Shown here: positions 25,613-34,323 of the stretch, one piece after another
Numbering within the stretch: position 1 is the stretch's first letter
Layout: the number at the start of each line of letters is the position of its first letter
NCBI RefSeq assembly: GCF_036170895.1
Contig: NZ_CP108036.1
Coordinates: 5,139,501-5,203,500 of the forward strand
Length of the DNA stretch: 64,000 nucleotides
Direction of reading: 5' to 3'
Origin: Streptomyces erythrochromogenes
GTDB taxonomy: Bacteria; Actinomycetota; Actinomycetes; Streptomycetales; Streptomycetaceae
Position numbers and translations under genes: made by a program
The notes under the pieces: model-generated
Databases searched by the model: none
Told to the model about the DNA's origin: nothing
Seen by the model: only the letters and a program-made list of their open reading frames with translations

Positions 25613-26410
25613 GTGCTCTCTCGCCTCACACGTCTGCCGCGTCCCGCCGCCCTGGCCGTCTGTGCCGTGCCCGTGCTCGGGCTGTTCGCCGCAGCGGCCT
25701 TCGCGCCGCTGCCCTTCGTGGTCGCCGTGCCCGGGCTGACGGCCGACGTGCTGGGGTCCGACCAGGGCAAGCCCGTCATCACCGTCTCCGGGGCACCCGT
25801 CCGGGACACCAAGGGCCAGCTGCGGATGACCACCATCCGGGCCACCGGTCCGTCCTCGACGATGACGCTGCCCGAGCTCGTCGGCCACTGGTTCAAGACC
25901 GATCAGGCGGTCCTGCCCCGGGAGGCCGTCTACTCCACCGGCGGAAGCGACGAGGAGATCGAGAAGCACAACCTGGAGGAAATGGCCAAGTCGCAGTCGG
26001 CCGCCGCCGACGCCGCCCTCGGCTTCCTGCGCAAGGATCCCAAGGACGTGAAGGTCGAACTCAACCTCGCCGACGTCGGCGGCCCGAGCGCCGGGCTCCT
26101 CTTCTCCCTCGGCATCATCGACAAGCTCGACGGCGACGGCAGCGGCGGTGACCTCACCGGCGGCCGCAACATCGCCGGCACGGGCACCATCACCGCCGAC
26201 GGCAAGGTCGGCGCCGTCGGCGGCGTGGCCCTGAAGACCCAGGCCGCGCGGCGCGACGGGGCCAGCGTGTTCCTCGTACCGAGGGACGAGTGCGCGGACG
26301 CCCAGTCGGAGCTGCCCGAGGGGTTGCAGCTGGTGCCCGTCACTTCGCTGACGGATGCGGTGAACGCTCTTCGCGCACTGAACCGGGGAGAGCCGGCCCC
26401 GTCCTGCTGA
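25613..26410 (+). CDS. Lon-like (S16) membrane-anchored protease of the YlbL family, PDZ-less
   Basis: This 265-residue protein has one N-terminal transmembrane anchor (residues ~11-32) and a Lon-type proteolytic domain with Ser159 in VGGPSAGLLFSLGI and Lys208 in VGGVALKTQAA, the Ser-Lys dyad. Typical YlbL proteins (~340 residues) also carry a PDZ domain between anchor and protease; that segment is absent here. The GTG start has a TAGATT box 6 bases upstream and no ribosome-binding site, so it is probably leaderless. Its 3' end overlaps the convergent MFS gene by 71 bases. Confidence 0.8.
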   Translation: MLSRLTRLPRPAALAVCAVPVLGLFAAAAFAPLPFVVAVPGLTADVLGSDQGKPVITVSGAPVRDTKGQLRMTTIRATGPSSTMTLPELVGHWFKTDQAVLPREAVYSTGGSDEEIEKHNLEEMAKSQSAAADAALGFLRKDPKDVKVELNLADVGGPSAGLLFSLGIIDKLDGDGSGGDLTGGRNIAGTGTITADGKVGAVGGVALKTQAARRDGASVFLVPRDECADAQSELPEGLQLVPVTSLTDAVNALRALNRGEPAPSC

Positions 26411-27677
26411 CCTCCGGCTGGCACTCCATCGCGCGCCAGGCCGGGAAGACCAGCGGGGCGAGCGTCGTGAGCAGGTACGTGCCGCCGAAGAGCAGCAGCG
26501 CGGTGCCCACGCCGAAGCCGTCGACGAGCAGGCCCGCCGCCAGTCCGCCCATCGGCATGGTCAGCTCGCAGCCCGCCGTTGTCACCCCGGCGACACGGCT
26601 GCGCAGCTCCTCCGGCACCCGCTCGTAGAGGACCGTCGACAGGATCGGGTTCAGCATGCCCACGCCCAGGCCGGCCAGCGCCATCGTCACCGCGAGCGGC
26701 AGTGTCGTGTCGGTGAGCGCGGCCACCGCGTACCGGGTCGCGCCGGACACCAGGAAGGCCGTCGCGAACACCGCCCGGCGGGGGAACCGCTCGCCCCACA
26801 TCCCGTAGAGCAGGGCGCCCAGCAGGGCGAAGCCGCCGAAGAGGGAGACCATCAGGCCGATCGCGGTGGCGCCGCCGAGGACGTCCCGGCCGTGCACGGG
26901 CAGCAGGACCGAGGACCAGCCCTGGTCCAGGCCGTTGGTCATCATGACCATCACCGTGATGCCCAGCAGCAGCCGGGAGCGGGCCAGGAAGGCCCAGCCC
27001 TCGCCGAGTTCGGCGCGGTAGGCGGCGAACGAGACCTTGCCCGCGGCCCGTTGCGGCTCGGCGGCCGGGACCCCGCGCAGGAAGGCGCCGACGAGCAGCG
27101 CCGACACCCCGAAGGTGGCCGCGTCCAGCAGCAGCACGGTCTCGGCGCCGAACGCCGCGATCAGTACGCCGGCCACGGCGGCCCCGATCATCCGCGCCCC
27201 GCGCGAGACCGCGTCGTAGAGGCTGGCGGCCCGGGCGAGGGTGGTGCCGGCGTGCTCGGCGAGGTTCGGCAGGAGCACGCCCCGGGCGGTCAGCCCGGGG
27301 GTGTGCACGAGGCCGCCGAGGGCCATCAGCGCGCACAGCATCCAGAACTCCAGCACGCCCAGGTGGTGCAGGAGCGGGATCGCGCCGACCGACAGGCCGC
27401 AGATCAGGTCGGAGGCGGCGGAGACCCGGCGGCGGCCGATCCGGTCGATGACCGGTCCGCCGACCAGGGCGGCCACGATGACGGGCAGGGTGGCGCAGAA
27501 GGCGACGACCCCGGCCCGGCCGGCGCTGCCCGTGGTCTGGAGCACGAACCACGGGACGCCGATGAGGGTGAGTGAACTCCCGGCTATGGAAACGGTGTTG
27601 GCGGCCAGTACGGCGACCAGCGGGCGGCGGTTCGAGGGGCGTAAGGCCTGGCTGGGGGCATGGTCGGCGGAGGGCAC
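26340..27677 (-). CDS. MFS transporter downstream of an ArsR regulator
   Basis: This 445-residue membrane protein has about 12 transmembrane segments and belongs to the MFS_3/enterobactin-exporter-like group (VAVLAANTVSIAGSSLTLIG, GGPVIDRIGRRRV for motif A). It is likely an efflux pump; substrate unknown. The GTG start has an excellent GAAGGAG site 7 bases upstream. It lies 94 bases downstream of an ArsR-type regulator in the same direction, so the pump is probably part of its regulon. The 3' end runs 71 bases into the convergent Lon-like gene. Confidence 0.9.
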   Translation of the reverse strand: MPSADHAPSQALRPSNRRPLVAVLAANTVSIAGSSLTLIGVPWFVLQTTGSAGRAGVVAFCATLPVIVAALVGGPVIDRIGRRRVSAASDLICGLSVGAIPLLHHLGVLEFWMLCALMALGGLVHTPGLTARGVLLPNLAEHAGTTLARAASLYDAVSRGARMIGAAVAGVLIAAFGAETVLLLDAATFGVSALLVGAFLRGVPAAEPQRAAGKVSFAAYRAELGEGWAFLARSRLLLGITVMVMMTNGLDQGWSSVLLPVHGRDVLGGATAIGLMVSLFGGFALLGALLYGMWGERFPRRAVFATAFLVSGATRYAVAALTDTTLPLAVTMALAGLGVGMLNPILSTVLYERVPEELRSRVAGVTTAGCELTMPMGGLAAGLLVDGFGVGTALLLFGGTYLLTTLAPLVFPAWRAMECQPEVSRTGPALPGSVREERSPHPSAK

Positions 27678-27771
27678 GGCGAACTCCTTCGGGTGCGGTG
27701 GCGGTCGCGCGGTGTGCCGGTGCGCGGTGCGGTGGTGGTCACGCGGGGCGGCGGGAGGCCGCGTGCGGCTG

Positions 27772-28398
27772 CTACTCGGACGCGGAGCGCGGGAGGACGT
27801 GCGTGTGGATGCGGACGGTCCGGGTGTCCTCCGCCTCGGGCAGGTCCCGGTAGGTGTTGACCACGTCGTGCAACCGGCCGACCAGTTCCTCGCTCTGCCC
27901 TGGCGTCAGCCGCAGTGTGAAGTCGCTGAGGTCGGCGCCGGGCTCCCAGCGGCCCAGCCGGTTCTGGGTCTCGGAGATCCAGGCGGAGACCTCCTGGGTG
28001 TGGTTCGCGGCGACGGCCTGCAGGAAGACCGCGGCCGCGCTGCTCGTGGCCGGGTCGGCGTCGTGGATCAGCGATCCGTCGAAGCCGGTGCCCTCGTGCG
28101 CGGCCTGCCACCAGCGCTCCCGGCCCTTGCCGTGCCCGACCGCGTCCTCGACGAAGCCGTGCGCGGCGAGCTGGCGCAGGTGGTAGCTGGTGGATCCGCT
28201 GGACTCCCCGAAGCGTTCGGCGAGTTGGGAGGCGGTGGCCGGGCCCTTCCGGCGCAGGTCGGCCAGCAGCTGCATCCGCAGGGGGTGGGCGAGGCCGCGC
28301 AGGGCGCGGGCGTCGAGCATGCGCAGGGTGGGCTCCACGGGCTCCCGCCCCTCGGCGGGCGTGCTCTCGGGACGGCTCTCGGGACGGCTCTCGGGCAT
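27772..28398 (-). CDS. ArsR-type winged-helix regulator
   Basis: The 208-residue protein has a winged helix-turn-helix (ALRGLAHPLRMQLLADLRRK, ASQLAERFGESSGSTSYHLR) at residues ~30-95, followed by a helical ligand or dimer domain with several Trp residues. The N-terminus contains a repeated ESRPESRPEST. No CxxC metal site is visible in helix 3, so metal sensing is unlikely. A near-perfect operator and a well-formed promoter lie immediately upstream, and the ATG falls about where transcription should begin. It should repress itself and the MFS pump behind it. Confidence 0.88.
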   Translation of the reverse strand: MPESRPESRPESTPAEGREPVEPTLRMLDARALRGLAHPLRMQLLADLRRKGPATASQLAERFGESSGSTSYHLRQLAAHGFVEDAVGHGKGRERWWQAAHEGTGFDGSLIHDADPATSSAAAVFLQAVAANHTQEVSAWISETQNRLGRWEPGADLSDFTLRLTPGQSEELVGRLHDVVNTYRDLPEAEDTRTVRIHTHVLPRSASE

Positions 28399-28404
28399 GC
28401 CTCG

Positions 28405-28433
28405 ACCCTAGGGATGCAAAGAGTTCTCTGCAA
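28405..28433 (-). promoter_or_regulatory. Promoter of the ArsR-MFS operon
   Basis: On the reverse strand TTGCAG (28433-28428) and TAGGGT (28410-28405) are spaced by 17 bases. The -10 box ends 6 bases before the ATG, so the mRNA is probably leaderless. The -35 and spacer lie within the operator arm. Confidence 0.75.
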
Positions 28434-28462
28434 GGGTTTGTTTGCAGAGAATCCTTTGCATC
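28413..28462. promoter_or_regulatory. Double operator of the ArsR regulator
   Basis: Two 21-base arms (28413-28433 and 28442-28462) are inverted copies with only two mismatches, separated by 8 bases. Each arm is itself an imperfect dyad (TGCAAAG..TTCTCTGCA, 14 of 18 positions symmetric), so two repressor dimers could bind. The distal arm reaches the stop codon of the upstream Lrp gene. Confidence 0.8.
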
Positions 28463-28943
28463 ACTGGGCCCGGGTGTCGTCCTCCGCGGCCTGCTCCACC
28501 AGCGGGATGATCCGGAAGGGCACCGGGTTCTCCATCACGATCGCCGTCGAGGCCCTGACGATCCCCTCGAAGCCGACGACGCGGTCGATCACCCGCTGGA
28601 GATCGGCGTTGGAACGGGCCACCAGCCGGCACAGCATGTCCCCGTGCCCGGTGGTGGTGTGCAGCTCCAGCACCTCCGGGACCCCGTCCAGGTGCGCCCG
28701 TACGTCGGCCCCCTGCCCCTGCTTGATCTCCAGCGTCGCGAAGGCGGTCACCGGATACCCGAGGGCCGTCGGGTCGACCTGCGGGCCGAAACCGCGGATG
28801 ACCCCGCTGGACTGCAGTCGGTCCAGGCGCGCCTGCACCGTCCCGCGGGCCACGCCCAGCCGGCGCGAGGCCTCCAGTACCCCGATCCGGGGCTCGCGTG
28901 CCAGCAGGACGATGAGCCGGCCGTCGAGTTCGTCGATGCCCAT
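28461..28943 (-). CDS. hpdA: Lrp/AsnC family regulator (HpdA candidate)
   Basis: This 160-residue regulator has an N-terminal helix-turn-helix (IDELDGRLIVLLAREPRIGV, ASRRLGVARGTVQARLDRLQ) and a RAM/AsnC ligand domain (TAFATLEIKQGQG, TTTGHGDMLCRLVARSNAD). It diverges from the 4-hydroxyphenylpyruvate dioxygenase gene with a 141-base gap. In S. coelicolor the Lrp-type HpdA, encoded in this position, activates hppD and represses its own gene. Identity therefore rests on position and family. Two 8-base direct repeats spaced by 11 bases in the gap are candidate binding sites. Confidence 0.82.
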   Translation of the reverse strand: MGIDELDGRLIVLLAREPRIGVLEASRRLGVARGTVQARLDRLQSSGVIRGFGPQVDPTALGYPVTAFATLEIKQGQGADVRAHLDGVPEVLELHTTTGHGDMLCRLVARSNADLQRVIDRVVGFEGIVRASTAIVMENPVPFRIIPLVEQAAEDDTRAQ

Positions 28944-28985
28944 GGATGCCTCCGGGTGCCCACGCGTGCTCGTGGGTGGTCATAG

Positions 28986-30239
<1,254 letters not shown>

Positions 30240-30257
30240 CGTCGCGCACGTGCCTTC

Positions 30258-30283
30258 AGGCCCCCGGCAGCCGCCGGGGGCCT
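30258..30283 (+). terminator. Terminator after hpd
   Basis: AGGCCCCCGGC (30258-30268) and GCCGGGGGCCT (30273-30283) form a perfect 11-bp stem with a 4-base loop, 18 bases after the stop. Confidence 0.8.
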
Positions 30284-30440
30284 CGGGCTGCCGTCGGCCC
30301 CGGTGCGAGGGCACGGACACACCGCCGCGTGGTGCCCTCCGGAGGGGAGTGGGCCAAAATGCGGCGCCCGTCCCACCCGCGCACCGGGCCGCACGGTCGG
30401 CCCGCCGCGCCGTACGGCCGCGCCCCCGGCAGGCGGCGCG

Positions 30441-31961
30441 TCAGCGGGTGGCGGACGGGGACGGCTTCGGCTGCGGCTTGGCCGCCGCGGGCTTCGGCTT
30501 CGGCGCGGGGTTGGGCTTCGGGAGTTCCGGCTCGACCCACGGCGTGACCGGCTGCAGGTGCTCAGGGCCGCCCGGCGGCGGCTGGCCGATCGCCGCCAGC
30601 GCCTCTTTCGCCAGCGGCCCGCGCACCGGCGAGAAGTACGGGTTCGTCCGCAGCGCCTCCTGCAGGTGCCGCCGCGCCCCCGCCTCGTCGCCGAGGGCCC
30701 GCTCGATCATCGCCCGGTGATAGGCGAAGTCGGCGTTGCGCAGCCCCGGCTCCGTCGCCTTCTTCGCGTACTCCAGCGCCGCCGTGTGATCACCCGCCCG
30801 GTGCAGCGCCCACCCCAGCGCGTCCGCGGCCTGCATGCTCTTGTGCCGCTCCCACTCCTGCGACAGGCGCCGCACCGCAGCCGCCGGATCCCCGTGGTCC
30901 GCCTCGTACAGGCCCAGGACCACGTCCTCGTCCACGCCGTTCGCGCCGTCCCGGACCGCCATCGTCGTCAGCGCCTCGTACTGTGCGCGCGCCTCCTGCT
31001 CCCGGCCCAGCGACTCCAGCAGCTCGCCCAGCTCCCGGGCCAGCTGCGGCACCGGGGTCCGCCCCAGCGCCATCCGGTAGTCCCGCACCGCCTCCCCGCC
31101 GCGCCCCAGCGCCGCCAGCGCCCGCGCCCGGCCCGCCAGGGCCTCCGCCTGCGCCGGATCCGTCCGCAGCGCCCCCTCGTACTGCCGCAGCGCCTCCGCC
31201 GGGTCGCCCCGCTCCCAGGACAGCTCCCCGAGCCGGAACAGCGCGTACGCCTTCTCCGCCGGAGCCTTCGCCGCGGCCGCCGCCGACTCCATCGACACCA
31301 CCGCGTCCTCGCGCCAGCCGCGGTCCCGGTACACCTGCGAGGCCCTGACATGGGCCGCCAGCCCCGGCCGCAGCTCCAGCAGCAGCTCCATCGCCTTCTG
31401 GGCGCCCTTGTAGTCGCCGAGCCCCGTGTACGCGTCCACCAGCACCGGGTACGCCGTCCACTGCCGCGGCGCCTGCGCCCGGACCAGCTCGCCCCACTTC
31501 CTGCCGGTCCCGAAGTCCCGCCGGGCATTGGCCAGCGAACCCATCGCCGTCATCGCGTCGAAGTTGCCCTTCTCCGCGGGGCGCACCTCCAGCGACCGCT
31601 TCAGCGCCTTCTCCGCCTTCGGGTACCAGGCCGAGTCCGCGGTCCGCCGCGCCTGTTCGAGGTAGGCGGAGCCGAGGACCGCCCACGAGGCGTCGTCGTC
31701 GGCGTGCGAGGCAACCCACTTCTCCCGGTCCGCCACCAGCGCCACCACGTCCGTCGCCGAGGCGGGCGCGCCCATGCCCACCGCCGTGGCGGCGCGCTCG
31801 CTCGGCCCCGGAGGGCGCGCGTCGTCACCGGTCCGGGCAGGCCGGATCAACAGGGCCCCGGCGATCAGGACCACCGCCACCCCGGCGGCCACGAGCGTCT
31901 TGCGGCCGGTGAAGGTCACGGGCGGCGCCGGCGTCTGCGAATCCTCGTCGAAACGGTCCAT
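30441..31961 (-). CDS. Membrane-anchored tetratricopeptide repeat protein
   Basis: This 506-residue protein has a short cytoplasmic N-terminus, one transmembrane helix (TLVAAGVAVVLIAGALLI, residues ~22-40) and an extracellular body of about nine TPR-like units. Examples are ASWAVLGSAYLEQAR, ALFRLGELSWERGDPAEALR and AYHRAMIERALGDEAGARR. The tail is Pro/Lys/Ala-rich (PNPAPKPKPAAAKPQPKPSP), which may contact the cell wall. It is likely a scaffold; no enzymatic motif is seen. I chose the ATG giving MDRFDEDSQTPAPP; upstream in-frame starts add unrelated residues. It diverges from the flavoprotein gene with a 96-base gap. Confidence 0.82.
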   Translation of the reverse strand: MDRFDEDSQTPAPPVTFTGRKTLVAAGVAVVLIAGALLIRPARTGDDARPPGPSERAATAVGMGAPASATDVVALVADREKWVASHADDDASWAVLGSAYLEQARRTADSAWYPKAEKALKRSLEVRPAEKGNFDAMTAMGSLANARRDFGTGRKWGELVRAQAPRQWTAYPVLVDAYTGLGDYKGAQKAMELLLELRPGLAAHVRASQVYRDRGWREDAVVSMESAAAAAKAPAEKAYALFRLGELSWERGDPAEALRQYEGALRTDPAQAEALAGRARALAALGRGGEAVRDYRMALGRTPVPQLARELGELLESLGREQEARAQYEALTTMAVRDGANGVDEDVVLGLYEADHGDPAAAVRRLSQEWERHKSMQAADALGWALHRAGDHTAALEYAKKATEPGLRNADFAYHRAMIERALGDEAGARRHLQEALRTNPYFSPVRGPLAKEALAAIGQPPPGGPEHLQPVTPWVEPELPKPNPAPKPKPAAAKPQPKPSPSATR

Positions 31962-32057
31962 GGGGTCACTGTGCGTCAATATGAAGAGCGTGCCGAGGTG
32001 TCCGAAGACGTGCGCGGGCGTGTTCACACCGATGGCCCCGGCTGCCACGCTGGCCCC

Positions 32058-33440
32058 ATGGATGATGACCTCTCCGCACGTCTGCGAGCGAGCCTCCTCG
32101 AAGGGCTCCCCGCCGAGGCCCTGCTCACCGACCCCCAGGTGACCGCCTCCTACGCCACCGACATGGCCAGCTTCTGCGCCGCCGGCACCCCGGCGGTCGT
32201 CGTCCTGCCCCGGACCGTCGAACAGGTGCAGCACGTCATGCGCACCGCCACCGCCCTGCGGATCCCCGTGGTCCCGCAGGGCGCCCGGACGGGCCTGTCG
32301 GGCGGAGCCAACGCCTCCGACGGCTGCATCGTGCTGTCCCTGGTGAAGATGGACCGGATCATCGAGATCAGCGCCGTCGACCGGATCGCCGTTGTCGAGC
32401 CGGGCGTGGTCAACGCCGTCCTCTCACGGGCCGTCGCCGAACAGGGGCTCTCCTACCCGCCCGACCCCTCCAGCTGGGAGCAGTGCACCATCGGCGGCAA
32501 CATCGGCACCGCCTCGGGCGGCCTGTGCTGCGTCAAGTACGGGGTCACCGCCGAGTACGTGCTCGGCCTCGACGTCGTCCTGGCCGACGGGCGGCTGCTG
32601 CGCACCGGCCGGCGCACCGCCAAGGGCGTCGCCGGATACGACCTGACCCGGCTCTTCGTCGGCTCCGAGGGCAGCCTCGGGATCGTCGTCCAGGCCGTAC
32701 TCGCCCTCAAGCCGGCGCCGCCCCGGCAACTGGCCCTGGCCGCCGAGTTCCCCTCCGTGGCCGCCGCCTGCGAGGCCGTCTGCGCCGTCATGGAGGCCGG
32801 ACTGACCCCCTCCCTGCTGGAACTGATGGACCGTACGACCGTCCACGCCGTCAACGCACTCGGGAAGATGGGCCTGCCCGAGGCCACCGAGGCGCTGCTG
32901 CTCGCCGCCTTCGACACCCCGCACGCCCCCGAGGACCTCGCCGCCGTGGGCGAGCTGTGCACCGCCGCCGGAGCCACCGCCGTCGTACCCGCCGAGGACC
33001 AGGCGGAGTCGGAACTGCTGCTCCAGGCCCGCCGGATGGCCTTCCCCGCCCTGGAGGCGCTCCGGCCCGCCACGATGATCGACGACGTGTGCGTGCCGCG
33101 CTCGCGGCTCGGGGAGATGCTCGACGGGACCGCCGCCATCGCCCGCGCCCAGGGCCTGCTCCTCGGCGTCTGCGCGCACGCCGGCGACGGCAACACCCAC
33201 CCGATCGTCTGCTTCGACCCCGCCGACGAGGACGAGACGCGGCGGGCCCGCGAGTCCTTCGGAGAGATCATGGGGCTCGGCCTCTCCCTCGGCGGGACCA
33301 TCACCGGCGAACACGGCGTCGGCGTCCTGAAGAAGGAATGGCTGGCGCGCGAACTCGGCCCGGTCGGACTGGAGATGCAGCGCGCCGTCAAGCATGCCTT
33401 CGATCCACTGGGGCTCCTCAATCCGGGCAAGCTCTTCTGA
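32058..33440 (+). CDS. FAD-linked oxidase, glycolate oxidase GlcD-like
   Basis: This 460-residue flavoprotein of the VAO/PCMH family probably oxidises a 2-hydroxy acid such as glycolate or D-lactate. FAD contacts are PQGARTGLSGGANA, VEPGV and TIGGNIGTASGGLCCVKYG. The C-terminal cap has HAGDGNTHPIV (metal/substrate) and GEHGVGVLKKEWL, and the family end NPGKLF. The ATG at 32058 is followed at 32062 by a second ATG in another frame. The last codons and stop form the first unit of a 21-base tandem repeat that continues past the gene. Confidence 0.93.
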   Translation: MDDDLSARLRASLLEGLPAEALLTDPQVTASYATDMASFCAAGTPAVVVLPRTVEQVQHVMRTATALRIPVVPQGARTGLSGGANASDGCIVLSLVKMDRIIEISAVDRIAVVEPGVVNAVLSRAVAEQGLSYPPDPSSWEQCTIGGNIGTASGGLCCVKYGVTAEYVLGLDVVLADGRLLRTGRRTAKGVAGYDLTRLFVGSEGSLGIVVQAVLALKPAPPRQLALAAEFPSVAAACEAVCAVMEAGLTPSLLELMDRTTVHAVNALGKMGLPEATEALLLAAFDTPHAPEDLAAVGELCTAAGATAVVPAEDQAESELLLQARRMAFPALEALRPATMIDDVCVPRSRLGEMLDGTAAIARAQGLLLGVCAHAGDGNTHPIVCFDPADEDETRRARESFGEIMGLGLSLGGTITGEHGVGVLKKEWLARELGPVGLEMQRAVKHAFDPLGLLNPGKLF

Positions 33441-33503
33441 GACCCGGGCGAGCTCCTCCGCTATTCGGGCGAGGTCCTCCGGAACCCGGGTGAGCTCTTG
33501 CGA
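33420..33503 (+). repeat. Four tandem 21-bp units spanning the stop codon of the flavoprotein gene
   Basis: Units start at 33420, 33441, 33462 and 33483. Read in the gene's frame they spell NPGKLF-stop, DPGELLR, YSGEVLR and NPGELLR, so the last seven codons (including the stop) are copied three times downstream with drift. The copies keep frame but contain no further stop. Confidence 0.8.
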
Positions 33504-33586
33504 CCGTACGAGGCGCAGGTGACCGCCCCGCCTACGGCGGCCGCCCGGTCTGCGGCCGCCGCCCGGGGTCCGGGGCCCGTGCGTCA

Positions 33587-34066
33587 TCACAGGTCCCCGT
33601 CCGCCGACTCGTCCGACGGCCACGGGTCGCGCAGCCACAGGTCGTCGGCCGGGGTCGGGGCGAGCAGCTCGGCCAGCGCCGCGTCCAGGCCGAGCCGCTC
33701 CGACTCGCTGCCGGGCGGGACGACCCGCAGGGTCCGCTCCAGCCAGGCCGACACGGCGAGGGACGGGGCCTCCAGGAGGGCGTCGCCGTCGGGGGAGCTG
33801 AGTGCCATGCAGAGCACGGCCTCGTTGTCGACCTTCGTGGGCCAGATCCGGACGTCGCCGTGCCCGCAGGGACGGAACACCCCCTCGACGAGCAGCTCGC
33901 GCGCGAAGGTCCAGTAGACCGGGGTGCTGGAACCGGTGTGGAAGGTGACGTGGACGGCGTACGGGTCCTCCGTGAGGTAGAGCAGGCGCGCCGGGACGGG
34001 GATGCTGCGTTCTGGGGAAAGGACCAGCTTCAGTTCCAGCTCGCGCTCGATGACGGGGTGGTGCAT
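33587..34066 (-). CDS. ssgG: SsgA-like sporulation/cell division protein, SsgG candidate
   Basis: This 159-residue SsgA-like protein belongs to a family restricted to sporulating actinomycetes that localises cell-division and wall-remodelling proteins. Family features include IPVPARLLYLTEDPYAVHVTF, VYWTFARELLVEGV, GHGDVRIWP and ALSSPDGDALLEAP. In S. coelicolor SsgG (SCO2924) sits next to a glycolate-oxidase-like gene and affects septum spacing. The same neighbour here favours ssgG over the other paralogues. I chose the ATG at 34066, with GTGAGG upstream; a longer frame adds 15 residues without similarity. Confidence 0.82.
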   Translation of the reverse strand: MHHPVIERELELKLVLSPERSIPVPARLLYLTEDPYAVHVTFHTGSSTPVYWTFARELLVEGVFRPCGHGDVRIWPTKVDNEAVLCMALSSPDGDALLEAPSLAVSAWLERTLRVVPPGSESERLGLDAALAELLAPTPADDLWLRDPWPSDESADGDL

Positions 34067-34323
34067 GACGGCCTCACTTCGGTCGGTGCGTGGGGCCGGA
34101 TGGCACCCCACACCCGCTGAGAGCTCCGATGTGCCCGGGTATGACGCGACTTTCGGCGACGAACGCGAGATTGGCCGGATCCTGTCGGCTGACCGAAAAC
34201 AGCCGTGAGGAGTGACGTTCGCTCAATGGCTTGGATTCTCCCGTTACCGGACCTGTCGGGCCACGGTTCTTGGCTATGGTCCTCCCCTTGCACAAGCCTC
34301 AAGCCACGATCGGAGTTGGGGAC

